NCBI RefSeq assembly: GCF_007748035.1
Contig: NZ_CP036278.1
Span: 4,650,001-4,714,000 of the forward strand
Direction of reading: 5' to 3'
DNA length: 64,000 bases
Origin: Aeoliella mucimassa
Lineage (GTDB): Bacteria; Planctomycetota; Planctomycetia; Pirellulales; Lacipirellulaceae
Shown here: one piece after another, positions 1-9,829 of the stretch
Layout: each line of letters opens with the position of its first letter
Numbering within the stretch: position 1 is the first letter of the stretch
Notes under the pieces: generated by a model
The model's database searches: none
What the model was told of the DNA's origin: nothing
What the model saw: the letters and a program-made list of their open reading frames with translations, nothing else
Translations under genes and position numbers: made by a program

Positions 1-762
1 TCCCTCATACACGGCAACGCGGGTATCTCGCTGCGGACCAACGGCTACGCCGAACTCAGTCCCTAAATCAATCACGCGGGCGGTGGGGGTCACGACCACG
101 AGTCCGGTCTCTCCCCCTTCGACGCGTGCGGTTAACTTGCCGGAGTCGAGAAAAATCTGCCGCGCACTGCCGAACCGCAACTCCGCGGGAGCTTCGACCA
201 CCATGCGACTTCCATCGTTCGTGGTAAAAGCGAGGATCCCCGACTCGACCACCAACTTGTCGTCGATCTGAATATGGGTACCACTATGAACGTCGCGATC
301 TGGCACGCGAACTTCGAGCGCCTCGGTCACGGTGGCCACTACCACAGGCTCCGGAGCGAAATCCGCCTGAGGTTGAGTGCTGGAGCTCGCTGCGGCAATA
401 GGAACGGGGTTATTCGTTGTATTCCAGGGATATCCGCGATACGCGACGACGGCCAGCATGAGGCTGGCTGCGAGCGCAAGGTACCAGTTGGCTATGCGAC
501 GGGGTTTGTGGACTTTCGGCCGCGCGGGACAAGGCACCAACTCGGGTCCATCGATTCGATGAATCTTGGCTTCGCGATTACAGCCCAAAAATAAGCTAGG
601 CACCGACATCCAGTGCTGAATGTGCGAATGGATGATCGCCAGCTCGACGATCGTCTTCGCGTTGTCTGGATCGTTAACCCACTGCGACAGTGCTTGCTCT
701 TCAGCGGGCGATAGCTCTTTGCCATCGAGATAGGCGTTGAGAAGTTCGAGAGATCTACTCAT
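1..762 (-). CDS. FecR-like anti-sigma/regulator protein, 3' end beyond the window
   Basis: 254 codons are visible and the frame is still open at position 1, so the C-terminus is missing. Residues 1-80 are a short cytoplasmic segment of the kind that sits beside an ECF sigma factor. A single hydrophobic segment (WYLALAASLMLAVVAY) follows at about residue 85, then a FecR-type domain with the typical 'RVIDLGTEFGV' motif near residue 240. Planctomycete relatives often carry LamG or other sugar-binding modules further on, which cannot be checked here. The ATG at 762 overlaps the stop codon of the sigma factor gene by 4 bp (ATGA), so the two are translationally coupled. By family knowledge it is an inner-membrane protein that holds or transmits a signal to the sigma factor; the signal is unknown. 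Confidence 0.85.
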   Translation of the reverse strand, partial: MSRSLELLNAYLDGKELSPAEEQALSQWVNDPDNAKTIVELAIIHSHIQHWMSVPSLFLGCNREAKIHRIDGPELVPCPARPKVHKPRRIANWYLALAASLMLAVVAYRGYPWNTTNNPVPIAAASSSTQPQADFAPEPVVVATVTEALEVRVPDRDVHSGTHIQIDDKLVVESGILAFTTNDGSRMVVEAPAELRFGSARQIFLDSGKLTARVEGGETGLVVVTPTARVIDLGTEFGVAVGPQRDTRVAVYEG

Positions 763-1310
763 GTAGTCGGCTCCTCCGTTTTCTGCAGTCGCCGATGGAT
801 GCAGTTGCGCAGCGCCATGCGAATTTGCGACAGACGGGAATAGACGGAGTTGATAGTCATTTTGAGTCGGTTGGCGATCTCGCCAGTACTCAAACTCTGC
901 TTATAGCGCAACTCAAGCATCGAGTGCGACCGTTTCGGCAAAGAGTCCAAGCAATGCTCCAGCGATTCCAGGTAGTCGTCGACTTGTGTTTCTAACTCGA
1001 CAAGAGTGCTTTCGATCTTGTAGACGGTTTCGACATCGAAAAGCATTCGCCGATCACGTCCACAACGACGGTAGTATTCGTACACGCGGTTGCGTGCAAT
1101 TCCTACAGCCCATTCGAGAAAAGGTCGTTCCGGGTCGTACTTCTCGTAATCCTTGGCGATCGCCACCGCGGTCTCTTGAATCACGTCTTCCGCATCATGC
1201 CATGCGGGGACGAAAATTCGCACGTACGCGCGGATTCTGTCGTACGATTCTGCCCACTGCGTGGCAAAGTCGAGACGGCGCTCGGATGGGTTACGGTCGT
1301 CTACCGCCAT
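759..1310 (-). CDS. ECF-type RNA polymerase sigma factor
   Basis: 183 residues. Region 2 is recognisable in 'DAEDVIQETAVAIA' and the following 'PFLEWAVGIARNRVYEYYRR', and region 4 in 'LPKRSHSMLELRY...STGEIANRLKMTINSVYSRLSQIR', a helix-turn-helix for -35 recognition. It resembles the sigma factors paired with FecR proteins in Planctomycetes and Verrucomicrobia. The reading frame is open upstream to 1454, but the ATG at 1310 is chosen because GGGAG lies 7 bases before it and the upstream residues do not look like a sigma N-terminus. Its TGA overlaps the ATG of the FecR-like gene, so the pair is one operon, divergent from the GH2 gene at 1934. Confidence 0.9.
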   Translation of the reverse strand: MAVDDRNPSERRLDFATQWAESYDRIRAYVRIFVPAWHDAEDVIQETAVAIAKDYEKYDPERPFLEWAVGIARNRVYEYYRRCGRDRRMLFDVETVYKIESTLVELETQVDDYLESLEHCLDSLPKRSHSMLELRYKQSLSTGEIANRLKMTINSVYSRLSQIRMALRNCIHRRLQKTEEPTT

Positions 1311-1933
1311 GTAAGCACTCCCATTACCTGTATGTGGAGTAACCCCCAGAAATCTTAATCGCAATCTATCAAAGAAACTCGACTTCCAGAGCACCTGCAC
1401 CGCCTTTGCAAAGACGGGAACAGCGGATGCAACAGCTTCTCGCCGCGGGAACAAGCGAGCGTATCGCGATCAGGAACTCCCACACCGAATCACGGAGTTC
1501 CTACCTAAGGAAGAGCTGTGGTTCTGGCACTCCCCAAGAGACACCATAACACGTCGCCTACTCATAAGATTGCAGGGGTTCGGCAGAGATTCAAGACGGA
1601 ACCGCCATAACTAGATGCGGATTAGTGCGGGTCTGACTTAAGATAACGATCTTTTTTTCAAATTTCGTGAAAGCGGATTAAGATTAAGAATTATTCCCAC
1701 CATAAACATACAGCCAGTGAGGGGTAGGTAGTTCGAGAAGCGGTAGCTTAGCTTCTCGAAATCCTCTTGCTTGGCCCCCTACTCATATTACTTTTTTCCG
1801 CACGTTTCGGCTTTTACGCGACTAACAAGGTGGTTTCTGAGTGTCGCACCACGGCTTGGTGCGCAACCGTTGAGGCTATTCAGCCGCAAGATAACGTGTA
1901 GCGTGCGTGAGTGATTTGGCGGGAGTTTACTAG
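1311..1933. other. Divergent intergenic region with two hairpins
   Basis: 623 bases without a supported gene, separating the sigma/FecR operon from the GH2 gene. Two inverted repeats are visible. AGGAACTCC at 1472-1480 pairs with GGAGTTCCT at 1494-1502. TTCGAGAAGC at 1732-1741 pairs with GCTTCTCGAA at 1751-1760. The stretch 1640-1700 is AT-rich and may hold promoters. No start codon with a good ribosome binding site opens a plausible protein here. Confidence 0.6.
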
Positions 1934-4270
1934 GTGGCTTCTCTAGCGTCGTTCATACGACTGGCATGTGCTATTTGCTGCTTGGTTGCGGTTTCTACGG
2001 AAATGGCAGCCGAGGAGACTCAGCGTATGCTCACACCTTGGGGCGAGACGCTCGACACCAATCAGGTGCTACCCGAGTACCCACGCCCCCAAATGGTTCG
2101 TCAGCGTTGGCAGAACCTCAACGGCCAGTGGGACTTCGCCCAAACCGATCTAAGTGACGCAAAACCCCAGGAATTCAACGAATCGATCCTGGTTCCGTTC
2201 CCCGTAGAATCGACGCTTTCCGGCGTGCAGCGTGCGGTTACCCCCGATCAAGCCGTCTGGTACCAGCACGAGTTCAAAGCCGACCACCAACCAGGCGAAC
2301 GACTACTGCTTCATTTCGGAGCGGTCGATTGGGCGACCACCGTGTGGGTAAACGGCACCGAAGTCGGGCGGCACGAAGGGGGATTCGATCCCTTCAGCTT
2401 CGACATCACCGATGCCCTTGCTGAGTCGGACGTTCAAACCGTTCTTGTTCGGGTAACCGATCCCACCAACCACGGCGATCAACCACATGGTAAGCAATCG
2501 CTCGAGCCAGGTGGCATCGTCTACACGGCCGTCACCGGCATCTGGCAGACCGTCTGGCTGGAACCGGTTCCCGCGACTCGTATCGCTTCGCTGAAACTCA
2601 CTCCTAAGGTGAAGGCCGGCGTGCTCGAAGTGATTGCCGAAGTGGCTGGCGACACAACCGACGACTTGGTGCTTCGAGTCACCAGCAAGACAACCGCTGG
2701 AAAGGTGATCGCAGCTAGCGGCCCCGTTGGCAAGCCTCTGGAGCTGCAAGTTCCGCAGGCACGCTTGTGGTCCCCCAACGATCCTTATCTCTACGACTTA
2801 AGCGTGGAAGTCACCACCGCTGGCCCTGGTAAGTACCAGGCAATAGACCATGTCGACAGTTACTTCGGCATGCGAAGCGTGAATCTGTTTACCGATTCTC
2901 AAGGCCAAAGTCGCATTGCCCTGAACGGCCGCGAACAGTTCTGTCTGGGTCCGCTGGACCAAGGTTGGTGGCCCGATGGTCTCTACACGGCTCCCTCTGA
3001 AGAAGCCCTCCGCTGGGATATCGAAACGGCAAAGAAGCTGGGGTTCAACACCTTGCGAAAGCACGTGAAGGTTGAGCCTTCGCGGTGGTATTACCTGTGC
3101 GACAAGCTGGGCATGCTCGTCTGGCAAGACATGCCAAATAGCGATCGGGCGATTGGTCCCAACGAGCAAGACCTGATTCGCAGTTCCGATTCGGAGCAGG
3201 GATTCCGCAAGGAACTGCAAGCGATGATCGACACGCTTGGCAACCATCCTTCGATCATCGTTTGGACCCCCTTCAACGAAGGTTGGGGGCAGTTCAAAAC
3301 GAACGAGATTATTCGCTGGATTAAAGATTACGATCCCACCCGCTTAGTCGATGGCCCCAGCGGCTGGAGCGATCGCGGCGAGGGCGATTTGATCGACATG
3401 CACAGTTACCCGGGGCCCGACATGCACGAAGTCGGTTCAGGGCGTGCTTCGATTATCGGTGAGTTCGGCGGCCTGGGACTCGTGGTACCAGATAACCTGT
3501 GGTTCGAGTCGGGAAGCTGGGGATACCAGACACTCGAATCGCAACAGGAACTCGAAAATCAATATCAGGTGCTTCTCGACAACGTTTGGCTGCTAAAACG
3601 CGAAGGGCTTGCTGCGGCGATTTACACGCAATTGACCGACGTCGAAGGCGAAGTGAACGGTTTCGCCACTTACAATCGTCGGGTCTTAAAGTGTGATCCG
3701 CAAGCAATCACCCAGCTAAACAAGCGGCTCTACGCTCCTGCCCCCAATTTGCAAGTACTGGTACCAAGTTCACAGGATGATTCGATTGCTGGCGAGTTCT
3801 GGAGCTATACCACCGAAACACCTGCCAAAGATTGGACGGCGGCCGACTTCGACGACTCGAAGTGGCTCAGAGGCCAAGCTGGATTCGGTTCGCCCAACAC
3901 ACCAGGGGCAACGGTTCGCACCGAATGGAACACTTCCGACATTTGGCTGCGAAAGGAAGTGGAATTCACCGCACCGAAGAACGGCGATTCGATTTACTTT
4001 AATATCCATCATGATGAGGATGCGGAGATCTATATCAATGGCCGAGAGGTCTTGAAACTAGCTGGCTTCACGGCCGATTACCGCATCGTTGAAATTCCTG
4101 AAGAGTCTCGTAAACTACTACTATCCGGTAAGGCTGTTCTTGCTGTTCACTGCCACCAATCGATTGGCGGGCAGTATGTCGACCTAGGTCTTATCGCTTT
4201 ACACGCCGCCGACGACGGCGATGAACTTACTTCTAATCTACCGGACCACCCTTCTGCTTTTGGTCCGTAG
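1934..4270 (+). CDS. Glycoside hydrolase family 2 protein (beta-galactosidase-like), secreted
   Basis: 778 residues. A signal peptide (about 1-26) is followed by a jelly-roll sugar-binding domain (about 45-200), an immunoglobulin-like domain (about 205-300), a TIM barrel (about 310-590) and an extra C-terminal jelly-roll ('DWTAADFDDSKW', about 610-770). In the barrel, 'NEGWG' supplies the likely acid/base Glu449 and 'IIGEFGG' the likely nucleophile Glu510, as expected for GH2. The protein is shorter than LacZ and resembles planctomycete GH2 enzymes of unknown substrate. The start is GTG, with GGGAG ending 8 bases upstream. The substrate (galactoside, glucuronide or other) cannot be read from the sequence. 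It probably acts in the periplasm and may be functionally linked to the LamG proteins that follow. Confidence 0.88.
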   Translation: MASLASFIRLACAICCLVAVSTEMAAEETQRMLTPWGETLDTNQVLPEYPRPQMVRQRWQNLNGQWDFAQTDLSDAKPQEFNESILVPFPVESTLSGVQRAVTPDQAVWYQHEFKADHQPGERLLLHFGAVDWATTVWVNGTEVGRHEGGFDPFSFDITDALAESDVQTVLVRVTDPTNHGDQPHGKQSLEPGGIVYTAVTGIWQTVWLEPVPATRIASLKLTPKVKAGVLEVIAEVAGDTTDDLVLRVTSKTTAGKVIAASGPVGKPLELQVPQARLWSPNDPYLYDLSVEVTTAGPGKYQAIDHVDSYFGMRSVNLFTDSQGQSRIALNGREQFCLGPLDQGWWPDGLYTAPSEEALRWDIETAKKLGFNTLRKHVKVEPSRWYYLCDKLGMLVWQDMPNSDRAIGPNEQDLIRSSDSEQGFRKELQAMIDTLGNHPSIIVWTPFNEGWGQFKTNEIIRWIKDYDPTRLVDGPSGWSDRGEGDLIDMHSYPGPDMHEVGSGRASIIGEFGGLGLVVPDNLWFESGSWGYQTLESQQELENQYQVLLDNVWLLKREGLAAAIYTQLTDVEGEVNGFATYNRRVLKCDPQAITQLNKRLYAPAPNLQVLVPSSQDDSIAGEFWSYTTETPAKDWTAADFDDSKWLRGQAGFGSPNTPGATVRTEWNTSDIWLRKEVEFTAPKNGDSIYFNIHHDEDAEIYINGREVLKLAGFTADYRIVEIPEESRKLLLSGKAVLAVHCHQSIGGQYVDLGLIALHAADDGDELTSNLPDHPSAFGP

Positions 4271-4427
4271 CTGAACTCCGATCTTGGGTCGCCAAGTCGC
4301 GTAATGCACGCACTTGCAGCAACCGAACATCTAATCGCACTTACGTATTTACTCCTATTTACAACCTAGCTTACTCGCTTTGACGAAGTTCCAATCTCTC
4401 ACTCCTCTACCCGCAAGGAGGGCTCCA

Positions 4428-5972
4428 ATGACTTGCTCTCGTATGCTACATGCTTCCATCCCGTTTTCTATCGCTCTCTCGGCCTTGCTGTCGTTGGTAA
4501 CAACCGCTCAGGCCGATCTGGTAAACCGCTACACGTTCAACTTTGCGAACGTCGCTGACTCGGTCGGTGGTCAAGACGGCGAACTGGTCGATCCATCGAA
4601 CATTGCCTATTACAACGATGGTCAGGTCTACTTAACCAACAATAATGGTGCGAACTCGAACCAGGACTTTTCGAATCCCTCGACCGTTGGTGCTTACGTG
4701 AATTTGCCGAACGGACTGATCAGCTCGGCAGCCAACAATGGCGACTTCTTCGAGTTCAGCCTCGAGTTCTGGGCCACGGTCGAAGAAAATCGCGACTGGG
4801 CACGCCTGGGCGACTTCGGCCATAGCAACGGTGGTGAAGACGTCTCCGGTTCGGGCTCCGAATCCGACTACCTGATCGTCGTACCCCGCACCGGTGGCAA
4901 TATTGTCGATCCGATTTCGGGCAACGCTGGCAACTACTTTGCCGCATCCACTCACTCGCTCACTGGCCAAGAAGACTTCGTTCCCGATCCCAATGGCCCA
5001 CTCAGCACTGGTGTCGAGCATCATATCGTTGTGTCGGTGGACCAGTTCGATACCACCGCTGGTGCCAATGGAACGCTTAACCTGTACCTTGATGGCTCGC
5101 TTGTTTCCACCGGTCCGGTCGAAGACGAAGGTTTTGTCGACTTCACCTTCATTCAAGATGTGAACAACTGGCTTGGTCGCGCCCAATGGGGCGACGCGTT
5201 GTTCGACGGCAGCTACAACGAGTTCAGCGTTTACAGTCACGCCCTCGACGCCACGGAAGTTGCCAATAACTACACTACTGGTCCGGTGGTTGATGCTCCT
5301 CTAGCGTTGCCTACCCTTTATGTCAATCGCGAAGATGGCACCATCTCGGTAGCGAACGACACCGGCGCCCAACTCAACCTGCTTGGCTATACCATCACCT
5401 CCGCTTCGGGCTCGCTTGATCCCATCTCGTGGACCTCCATCGATTCCGGCTCGTTCGATCCGAACGGCACCTGGACCGAAACCTCCAGCACCGAGATGTC
5501 GATCGGCGAAACTGGCACCGGCGACGGTGGCCAGATTGCTGCGATGAGCGATCAGTCGATTGGTGCTGCGTGGAACGTGTCGCCTTACGAAGACCTGGTA
5601 TTCACTTACACGCTTGCTAGCGGTTCGAGTGCTGCTGGCCAGGTCGTATACACCGGCTTTGATGGTGCGATTGCCGCGGCCGACCTGAATGCCGACGGAG
5701 TGCTCGACGCCAGCGACTTCGACGCCTTTGTGGCTAACGTTCATACGGACTACACCGTGAACTCCAGCTACGAGAGCTTCCTTCACGGCGACCTCGATCG
5801 CGATGGCGATACCGATTACTACGATTTCCGTCTCTTCAAAGACGCCTATGTGGCCGCTAACGGCGCAGAGGCTTTTGCCGCACTCGTGAGTGGGAACTCG
5901 GCAGTGCCAGAACCCGCCAGCGTGGTGCTCCTCGCACTCTGCTTGGCTCCTTTGGCCTACCGCCGCGGTTAA
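4428..5972 (+). CDS. LamG-domain, dockerin-like, PEP-CTERM protein
   Basis: 514 residues. A signal peptide ending near 'TTAQA' is followed by a concanavalin/LamG-like lectin fold (about 30-275), a beta-rich linker domain and two calcium-binding dockerin-like loops ('DLNADGVLDASDF' near 420 and 'DLDRDGDTDYYDF' near 455). The C-terminus is a PEP-CTERM sorting signal (VPEPASV, hydrophobic stretch, YRRG). PEP-CTERM proteins are processed by an exosortase, which is not in this window. The ATG at 4428 is preferred over an upstream TTG because AAGGAGGG lies at 4415-4422. It is the first of a plus-strand set of similar proteins and probably part of a surface or exported layer; the glycan bound is unknown. 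Confidence 0.85.
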   Translation: MTCSRMLHASIPFSIALSALLSLVTTAQADLVNRYTFNFANVADSVGGQDGELVDPSNIAYYNDGQVYLTNNNGANSNQDFSNPSTVGAYVNLPNGLISSAANNGDFFEFSLEFWATVEENRDWARLGDFGHSNGGEDVSGSGSESDYLIVVPRTGGNIVDPISGNAGNYFAASTHSLTGQEDFVPDPNGPLSTGVEHHIVVSVDQFDTTAGANGTLNLYLDGSLVSTGPVEDEGFVDFTFIQDVNNWLGRAQWGDALFDGSYNEFSVYSHALDATEVANNYTTGPVVDAPLALPTLYVNREDGTISVANDTGAQLNLLGYTITSASGSLDPISWTSIDSGSFDPNGTWTETSSTEMSIGETGTGDGGQIAAMSDQSIGAAWNVSPYEDLVFTYTLASGSSAAGQVVYTGFDGAIAAADLNADGVLDASDFDAFVANVHTDYTVNSSYESFLHGDLDRDGDTDYYDFRLFKDAYVAANGAEAFAALVSGNSAVPEPASVVLLALCLAPLAYRRG

Positions 5973-6017
5973 ACCACACACCACGATTTACTTCACACAT
6001 AGCGGAGACATTTATCC

Positions 6018-7526
6018 ATGATCACTCAACGATTCACCAAATGCGTTGGCCTCTGTGCCACCTTAACGTTCTTCAGCATGGCCTGGCTCTCAACCACGGT
6101 TCAAGCCGACACGGTCGCTTACTGGCGGTTCGAAAACGGCACTGCCGACGAGAATGTGGAACACATCGCGGTCGATGGCAACACCTACTCGGCCGACGTT
6201 CCCGACGTTTCGGGCAACGGCAATGATCTGTCTGCCTGGGTTACCGGCGACTTCGCCGGCTTCGCCTATCGCAGCGATGTCGCCTCGTCGACCATTGCCG
6301 CTACCGGCGAAACCAACAATCTGAGCGTGCAAAACACCGGTAGCTCTCCTGGCATGTTTACCGGTGCCACTGGTATCCAAACGATCGCTCCCGCTCAGTT
6401 CAGCGTGGAAGCCTCGATCAAGCTAGAAAATGGCGGCTACCGCACGTTTATTGGCCGCGACAGCCAGGGCGTTGCCACCGACAATCCGGATGTTGCCGCA
6501 GTCTATTTCCAACTGCTTCCAAGCAATGCTCTGGCCTTCAAGTTTGCCGATCAAGATGGCTATTTCCACGAAGCCATTTCACAACCCGGTATTGTCGACA
6601 CCTGGCAATTTGGTGAAGACGATCCCGCCTTAGCAGATTGGTACCACGCCGCCGCGGTGAGTGATGGCAGCACACTCTCGGTCTATCTGTCAAATGGGAC
6701 AGAGGGCACAGGCTATCAGCTTGTTGCTCAGACCGATCTCACCGCGAGCGGCAGTACCAACACTGGACTCACGGCCGGTGCTGGTGATGGTGGCGACTGG
6801 GATGCCGGCAACTGGACTGTCGGACGCGGCATGTACGGTGGTGGTCATGGCGACCGTGCTTATGGCTACATCGACGAAGTTCGCATTAGCGACGACGCGG
6901 TTTCGATCAGCAACCTGTTGCACTTCCAAAGTGGTCAGAATCTGCAGATCGATGTCGACACCACCAGCGGTGCGGTCACCCTCCGCAACGAGTCGCCTTC
7001 CGCCATCACGCTTGATTACTACGAAATCACCAGTGAATCCGGCGCATTGTCGGTAGCCAACTGGAATAGCCTGGAAGACCAAGGCATCGTGGCCAACACC
7101 CCTGGCGACTTCAACAGCGATGGCGAAGTGAACCTGGGCGACTACACCGTATGGCGCGACAACCTTGGCAGCACCTACTCGCAAGCCGACTACGACGTGT
7201 GGAAGGCCAACTTCGGCACTGTTGCCTCTGGTGGCGGTTGGGCCGAAGCAGGTGGTTCGGATGCTAACATCCTCTCCGAATTATTGCTCGAAGCAGCCGG
7301 CACCTCAATGCAACCCGGCACCTCATATTCCCTCGGTAACATCTACAACACCGCCATGGGTGGCGAAGACCTGAGCTTCACTTACGGTCGCCCTGGTTCT
7401 GGCCAGTTCATTGGTGGTGTGAATTACATATCTGGCTCGCTTAGCACTGCCTCGGTTCCCGAACCCAGCACGATTGCCTTGTTGGCAACTGGTTTGTTGG
7501 GCTTGTTCTACCGCCGCAGTCGCTAG
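6018..7526 (+). CDS. LamG-domain, dockerin-like, PEP-CTERM protein (paralogue of the gene at 10336)
   Basis: 502 residues. Signal peptide to about residue 30, LamG-type lectin domain (about 31-300, ending 'AYGYIDEVRISD'), then a domain shared with the preceding gene ('LDYYEITSESGAL'), a dockerin-like pair ('GDFNSDGEVNLGDYTVW...YDVWKANFG', from about 362) and PEP-CTERM (VPEPSTI to YRRSR, about 480-502). GGAGA sits 9 bases before the ATG. The LamG half is very similar, roughly three quarters identical by eye, to the protein encoded at 10336, so the two arose by duplication. The short gap after the preceding gene suggests co-transcription. Confidence 0.85.
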   Translation: MITQRFTKCVGLCATLTFFSMAWLSTTVQADTVAYWRFENGTADENVEHIAVDGNTYSADVPDVSGNGNDLSAWVTGDFAGFAYRSDVASSTIAATGETNNLSVQNTGSSPGMFTGATGIQTIAPAQFSVEASIKLENGGYRTFIGRDSQGVATDNPDVAAVYFQLLPSNALAFKFADQDGYFHEAISQPGIVDTWQFGEDDPALADWYHAAAVSDGSTLSVYLSNGTEGTGYQLVAQTDLTASGSTNTGLTAGAGDGGDWDAGNWTVGRGMYGGGHGDRAYGYIDEVRISDDAVSISNLLHFQSGQNLQIDVDTTSGAVTLRNESPSAITLDYYEITSESGALSVANWNSLEDQGIVANTPGDFNSDGEVNLGDYTVWRDNLGSTYSQADYDVWKANFGTVASGGGWAEAGGSDANILSELLLEAAGTSMQPGTSYSLGNIYNTAMGGEDLSFTYGRPGSGQFIGGVNYISGSLSTASVPEPSTIALLATGLLGLFYRRSR

Positions 7527-7553
7527 CACAAAGGATCTTTGGTCTCGATGGGT

Positions 7554-7583
7554 GGACTCCCTCCCAATTCCAAAGGGAGGTCC
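7554..7583 (+). terminator. Hairpin between a PEP-CTERM gene and the disrupted DUF1559 leader
   Basis: GGACTCCCT pairs with AGGGAGGTCC with one bulged base. No T-run follows, so this may be a weak terminator or an attenuating or processing hairpin. Confidence 0.35.
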
Positions 7584-7604
7584 GCCTGTCGGACAAGTAC
7601 TACG

Positions 7605-7623
7605 AAGGAGGGTTACAATCATG
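7605..7623 (+). promoter_or_regulatory. Orphaned ribosome binding site and original start codon of the DUF1559 gene
   Basis: AAGGAGGG at 7605-7612 and the ATG at 7621 form an ideal translation start, but reading enters the IS after two codons and stops after 15 codons. The ATG lies inside the 9-bp target duplication ATCATGTAC; the other copy, at 8662-8670, restores the start codon to the real gene without this ribosome binding site. Confidence 0.85.
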
Positions 7624-7626
7624 TAC

Positions 7627-8661
7627 GGCCTTGTTGAACAATTAGTCACAAACCTCCGTAAAAACTAACGTGGAATGGAACCACGTACCTTTTTTACGGA
7701 GATCGAACATGGCTACGAAAGAAAAACGAACCTACAAAGTCACGAACTGGAAGGAGTATAACAAGTCGCTCATCGAGCGTGGAAACATCACTATTTGGTT
7801 TAGCGACGAGGCGTTGGAGAACTGGGAACATCCTAACGACCAGACAAAAGTCGGTCGCCCTTTTGTCTTCAGCGATACGGCGATCGAGTGCTTGCTGACG
7901 ATTCGCGAACTGCTGAAACTTCCCTATCGGCAGACTGAGGGATTCGGCCGCTCGCTGGTGGCGATGTTGGGCGTCGAGGCAGCGATTCCCAATTATTCTT
8001 CGCTCGCCAAGCGAGCCAGCAAGCTGAATGTTTCGCTCGATATCGCTAACAAGAGGGGCGACATCGATATCGTGGTGGATAGCACCGGCATGAAAGTGTT
8101 TGGCGAGGGCGAATGGAAGATGCGGACGCATGGCAAGTCGAAGCGGCGGACATGGCGGAAGCTGCATTTGTCGGTGAATCCTGACACCCGCGAGATTGTG
8201 GCGGAGATTTTGACCGAGAACAGTTGCCACGATGCCGATGCGGTTCCCGAAATGCTGGAGCAGGTGGAGCAGCCCGTAAAAAAGTTTCACGGCGACGGTA
8301 GTTACGACAAGTGGAAGGTTTATGAAGGGCTGGAATCCGAAGGCATTGAGCCGGTGATTCCGCCGCAGCACAACGCCAAGATCAAACAACATGGCAACTC
8401 TGCGGAGGAGCCTTTGCCCCGGGACGAGGCAATTCGTCAGATTCGACGCAAGGGGCGTAGGAGTTGGAAAGAGGAAGTGGGCTATCATCGTAGAAGCTTG
8501 GCGGAAACGACCATGTACCGAGTGAAACAAAGCTTTGGGAGCCATCTCAAAAACCGAGTATTCGAAAACCAACAAACGGAAGCCCGCTTGCGCTGTAAAA
8601 TCATCAATCAATTCACCCAACTCGGGCTTCCACAGTTCGAGTGGAGTTAGTCAACAAGGCC
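7627..8661 (+). mobile_element. IS5-family (IS903-like group) insertion sequence, complete copy 1
   Basis: 1035 bp. The ends begin GGCCTTGTTGA on both sides as terminal inverted repeats. The element is flanked by a perfect 9-bp direct repeat ATCATGTAC (7618-7626 and 8662-8670). Nine-base target duplications fit the IS903 group of IS5. The single transposase gene is intact. A second copy encoding the identical protein lies at 18310-19344, so transposition or spread was recent. The insertion separated the Shine-Dalgarno from the start codon of the DUF1559 gene. Confidence 0.95.
7709..8650 (+). CDS. IS5-family transposase (DDE), copy 1
   Basis: 313 residues. The N-terminal '[16 protein letters not shown]...ITIWFSDEA' is typical of IS903-like transposases. 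The DDE triad is probably Asp124 ('VVDSTG'), Asp196 ('HGDGSYD') and Glu266 ('[10 protein letters not shown]'). The ATG at 7709 is used because ACGGAG lies 7 bases before it; an in-frame GTG at 7670 lacks such a site. The protein is full length with no frameshift. It catalyses cut-and-paste movement of the 1035-bp element. Confidence 0.93.
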   Translation: MATKEKRTYKVTNWKEYNKSLIERGNITIWFSDEALENWEHPNDQTKVGRPFVFSDTAIECLLTIRELLKLPYRQTEGFGRSLVAMLGVEAAIPNYSSLAKRASKLNVSLDIANKRGDIDIVVDSTGMKVFGEGEWKMRTHGKSKRRTWRKLHLSVNPDTREIVAEILTENSCHDADAVPEMLEQVEQPVKKFHGDGSYDKWKVYEGLESEGIEPVIPPQHNAKIKQHGNSAEEPLPRDEAIRQIRRKGRRSWKEEVGYHRRSLAETTMYRVKQSFGSHLKNRVFENQQTEARLRCKIINQFTQLGLPQFEWS

Positions 8662-8664
8662 ATC

Positions 8665-9768
8665 ATGTACCCACAAAAAGTTAGTCTCGCACATCGGGGT
8701 GTAAAAGGATTTACCCTCGTCGAATTGCTGGTGGTCATCGCGATCATTGGCATCCTCGTGGCTCTGCTGTTGCCGGCCGTGCAATCGGCCCGCGAAGCAG
8801 CCCGCCGCGCCGCTTGCACGAATAACATGAAGCAACTGGCGCTCGCCAATCTCAACTACGAATCGGCCAATCGTCGCCTGCCCTATGGTCGCAAGTACGA
8901 CTTGTGGGACGCTTACACCTGGACCGCATTGGTGCTTCCTCAAATCGAGCAGCAACAGGTCTTCGACAATTTCTGGACCCTTCCCGAAACACCGATCCGC
9001 ACCTCAGGCGTTGCGAACTACACCCCACTGGCAGACGACCCCCGGATTCGCTCCAGTCGCGAAGCAATTATCGATGGCTTCTACTGCCCAAGCGACGACA
9101 CCCCCCAACCGAACGAAATCGGCACTCCCGCCTATGGTTTCTATCGTGGTAACTACCGTGGCTGCACCGGCAACGGCGACATGTACGGCGACCGACTCAC
9201 TGAAGCTGAGTTCCGTGTGTTCCGTCTATCGGATGGTACCGATACAAGTCCCTTTGGTCCGGGCGTCTTTTCTGTTAAATCCGAATCGGGGGTCGACCGT
9301 ACCCCCGGAGACATGACATTCACTAACCGCACCTTCGAATGTCGATTGGCTCAAATTGTCGATGGCACCTCGCAAACAGTCATGCTCTCCGAAGGTATCG
9401 TACCGACGATTCCGGAATGGGGTGGAGCCCTCGGTGAAACCGTCTATGGCAACATGGGGGGAGCACTGTTCTCTACCGCAACACCACCGAATTCGAGCAT
9501 GCAAGACCGAATCCATGGACCTTGTCCCGCGGACCAAGGCGACAACGACTATCCTGCACCTTGCTATCCTCGCACCGTTGGTCTGCATCCCGGAAGTCTG
9601 AAACCCGCTGGAGCTCGTGGTTTCGCCGCAGCTCGCAGTTATCACCCTGGTGGGGTCGTGGCAGCCATGGCTGATGGCTCGGTGAAGTTCGTCCAGGACG
9701 ACGTCGACTGGATTATCTGGCGGGCCGCTGGAACGCGTGATCAAGGCGAAGTAAATGGCTCGCTGTAA
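8665..9768 (+). CDS. DUF1559 protein with prepilin-type N-terminus; translation start rebuilt by an IS
   Basis: 367 residues. The N-terminus is a type IV pilin-like methylation/cleavage signal ('[19 protein letters not shown]', from about residue 12) followed by '[20 protein letters not shown]', the hallmark of planctomycete DUF1559 proteins. Near the C-terminus '[12 protein letters not shown]' (from about residue 327) is the H-X9-DG motif. The ATG at 8665 is the duplicated one inside the IS target repeat; only a weak AAGG lies 5 bases upstream, inside the IS end. An in-frame GTG at 8641 inside the IS could add eight residues. The protein is otherwise intact, so it may be expressed weakly or by read-through from the IS. 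Function of the family is unknown beyond pseudopilin-like export. Confidence 0.85.
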   Translation: MYPQKVSLAHRGVKGFTLVELLVVIAIIGILVALLLPAVQSAREAARRAACTNNMKQLALANLNYESANRRLPYGRKYDLWDAYTWTALVLPQIEQQQVFDNFWTLPETPIRTSGVANYTPLADDPRIRSSREAIIDGFYCPSDDTPQPNEIGTPAYGFYRGNYRGCTGNGDMYGDRLTEAEFRVFRLSDGTDTSPFGPGVFSVKSESGVDRTPGDMTFTNRTFECRLAQIVDGTSQTVMLSEGIVPTIPEWGGALGETVYGNMGGALFSTATPPNSSMQDRIHGPCPADQGDNDYPAPCYPRTVGLHPGSLKPAGARGFAAARSYHPGGVVAAMADGSVKFVQDDVDWIIWRAAGTRDQGEVNGSL

Positions 9769-9829
9769 CTCCCTTTCATAGCAGTGCCATGATGGCCTGC
9801 TATTCCCTATCTCTTTCAGTCATTTACCT

